DNA of 64,000 nt, from the NCBI GenBank assembly GCA_963793675.1, contig CAWCBA010000002.1, positions 682,001 to 746,000 of the forward strand, written 5' to 3'. Positions 62,691-64,000 of the stretch are shown here, in pieces. Below the pieces are notes generated by a model. The model was not told the DNA's origin, searched no databases, and saw nothing but the letters and a program-made list of their open reading frames with translations. This DNA comes from RPQJ01 sp963793675. GTDB lineage: Bacteria > Pseudomonadota > Gammaproteobacteria > Steroidobacterales > Steroidobacteraceae. Each line of letters starts with the position of its first letter. The first letter of the stretch is position 1. The position numbers and the translations under genes are program-made.

Positions 62691-64000
62691 GGTTCGAGGT
62701 AGGTGTAGCCGACGAGTTCTGCTTCGTAGAACCGCCGCATCGCCTGGCTCTCGGGCAGCGTGATGCGGCCTTCCCGCACGGCGCGCTCACAGTCACGCGC
62801 GAACTGCGGCACCAGCCGCTCGACGTCGTACTGCATGTAGCGCAGCACCTCGGCCGCCGAATCGCCCTTCACCGTTTCCTCGATCCACCAGCCACCCTCG
62901 TCGTGCAGCTTGATGTGCACGACGTGCGTGTCGCCGAAGAGGTTGTGCAGGTCGCCCAGCGTCTCCTGGTAGGCGCCCACGAGGAAGAACGCGATGTAGT
63001 ACGGCTCGTCCGGCTTGAGGTCGTGCAGCTCGAGCGAGCGCTTGGTCTCGCGCAGGCTGACGAAATGATCGATCTTGCCGTCGGAATCGCAGGTGATGTC
63101 CGCCAGCACGCCCGTGCGGGCGGGGCGCTCGTCGAGGCGATGCACCGGCATGATCGGGAACAACTGGTCGATGGCCCAGCTGTCCGGCAGCGACTGGAAG
63201 ATCGACAGGTTGCAGAAATAGATGTCGCTCAGGATGGTCTCGAGGCCTTCGAGTTCCTCCGGCACCGAGTCCAGCTTGCGGCAGAGGTCCCGGATCTTCG
63301 CGCAGGTCGCCCAGTACAGCCGCTCGACCAGGCCGCGCGCCTCGAGACCGAGGTAACCGACGCTGAACATCTGCAGCGCCTGTTCGCGGGCCTGCAGCGC
63401 GTCGTGATAACACTCGACCAGCCGTCGCTCCGAGACTGAACGGTAGGCGTCGAGCAGGTCCTTTACCGGCTGCGGGATTTCCTTCTTCCCGCGCACCATC
63501 TGTTCGTCGGTCTCGGTGACGCGGAAACGGTCGAGTTGCGAGCTGCCGAGCACGTCGCAGATCAGCAGGCTGTGGTGCGCGGCGATCGCGCGGCCAGATT
63601 CGCTGACGATGACCGGATGGTCGATGCCGCGGGCATTGCACACGTTCGCGATGCGATAGACCACGTCGCTCGCGTATTCGGCGAGCGTGTAGTTCATCGA
63701 CGATTCGTAATTGGTGCGGCTGCCGTCGTAGTCGACGCCCAGGCCGCCGCCGATGTCGATGTACTGCAGGCCGGCGCCCATCTGCTTCAGCTCGGCGTAG
63801 ACGTGCGCGAGCTCCGTAACGGCGTCCTTGACGCGGCGGATGTCCTGCAGCTGGCTGCCCGGGTGGCAGTGCACGAGCTGCAGGCAGTCCTCCATGCCGT
63901 GCTCCTTGAGCACGCCGACGAGATCGAGGATCTCGGTGACGAACAAACCGAATTTGCTCTTTTCGCCCGACGATTCGCGCCAGCGGCCGGCGCCTTCGCT
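62687..64000 (-). CDS. speA: biosynthetic arginine decarboxylase, C-terminal part (cut by window edge)
   Basis: First step of the agmatine route to putrescine. The frame is open to the right edge (reading ...GRWRESSGEKSKFGLFVTEI), so about 200 N-terminal residues including the PLP lysine are outside the window. About 437 residues visible. Motifs: HCHPGSQ, the PLP-phosphate glycine loop IDIGGGLGVDYDGS, SESGRAIAAHHSLLI, the helical insert GLVERLYWATCAKIRDLC and the C-terminal cysteine block ITCDSDGKIDHFV, then LVGAYQETLGDLHNLFGD. Matches SpeA of gammaproteobacteria. Convergent, 4-bp stop overlap with the GDT1 gene. Confidence 0.95.
   Translation of the reverse strand, partial: SEGAGRWRESSGEKSKFGLFVTEILDLVGVLKEHGMEDCLQLVHCHPGSQLQDIRRVKDAVTELAHVYAELKQMGAGLQYIDIGGGLGVDYDGSRTNYESSMNYTLAEYASDVVYRIANVCNARGIDHPVIVSESGRAIAAHHSLLICDVLGSSQLDRFRVTETDEQMVRGKKEIPQPVKDLLDAYRSVSERRLVECYHDALQAREQALQMFSVGYLGLEARGLVERLYWATCAKIRDLCRKLDSVPEELEGLETILSDIYFCNLSIFQSLPDSWAIDQLFPIMPVHRLDERPARTGVLADITCDSDGKIDHFVSLRETKRSLELHDLKPDEPYYIAFFLVGAYQETLGDLHNLFGDTHVVHIKLHDEGGWWIEETVKGDSAAEVLRYMQYDVERLVPQFARDCERAVREGRITLPESQAMRRFYEAELVGYTYLEP

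Overview
The window is about 67% GC, gene-dense DNA with no rRNA, tRNA, phage or plasmid genes. The gene content points to a gammaproteobacterium, perhaps near the Steroidobacteraceae/Xanthomonadales-type lineages: HrpB helicase, biosynthetic SpeA, a PBP4-type DacB, a double-length UvrA, AvtA, a DUF6524 protein and several small families typical of that class. This placement is an inference from gene families only.

Layout. (1) 1-8132: an envelope gene cluster that I do not recognise as a named system. It holds a PEGA plus FGE-sulfatase-like protein with no catalytic cysteines, a small exported protein, a MotA/TolQ/ExbB-type channel protein, an Hsp70-like ATPase fused to an FHA domain, two paralogous von Willebrand A proteins anchored by an ExbD-like transmembrane helix with a conserved Asp, a lipoprotein, and a convergent TPR/TonB-C-terminal protein. 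(2) 8172-16282: lipid methyltransferase, MEMO1-family protein, NAD synthetase, GloC-like hydrolase, DUF502 protein, PBP4 and a HIT protein. (3) 16329-30837: acetyl-CoA synthetase, a 530-bp gene-free stretch of hairpin repeats, DUF456 protein, HrpB, NlpC/P60 lipoprotein, an HhH protein, a lipase-like hydrolase, threonine aldolase coupled to a secretin-N protein, GNAT, thioredoxin-fold lipoprotein and a CDF transporter. (4) 30878-35768: a histidine-degradation operon transcribed leftward (fused formiminotransferase-cyclodeaminase, hutU, hutI). HutH is not in view. (5) 35966-44508: small membrane and exported proteins, a LytS/LytTR two-component pair, FadH, and a Pit/DUF47 phosphate pair. (6) 44618-50146: tandem UvrA of about 1,840 residues. 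(7) 50249-64000: AvtA, HAD hydrolase, unknown conserved pairs, Nudix, aldehyde dehydrogenase, SYLF protein, AhpD-like protein, UvrD-like helicase, glycine-rich RRM protein, GDT1/UPF0016 transporter and the C-terminal two-thirds of SpeA.

An overriding feature of this sequence is single-base frameshifts. About 17 genes carry some 28 of them, both insertions and deletions, including housekeeping genes such as acs, hutU and hrpB. They look like uncorrected sequencing errors rather than decay, so I give each broken gene as one locus spanning all its frames and state where the frame changes.

Non-coding highlights are a family of hairpin repeats with a shared core at 18.3-18.75 kb, a perfect 34-bp inverted repeat that contains the stop codons of two convergent genes at 40.25 kb (a related 20-mer lies inside uvrA), and a telomere-like G-quadruplex motif at the start of hutI.
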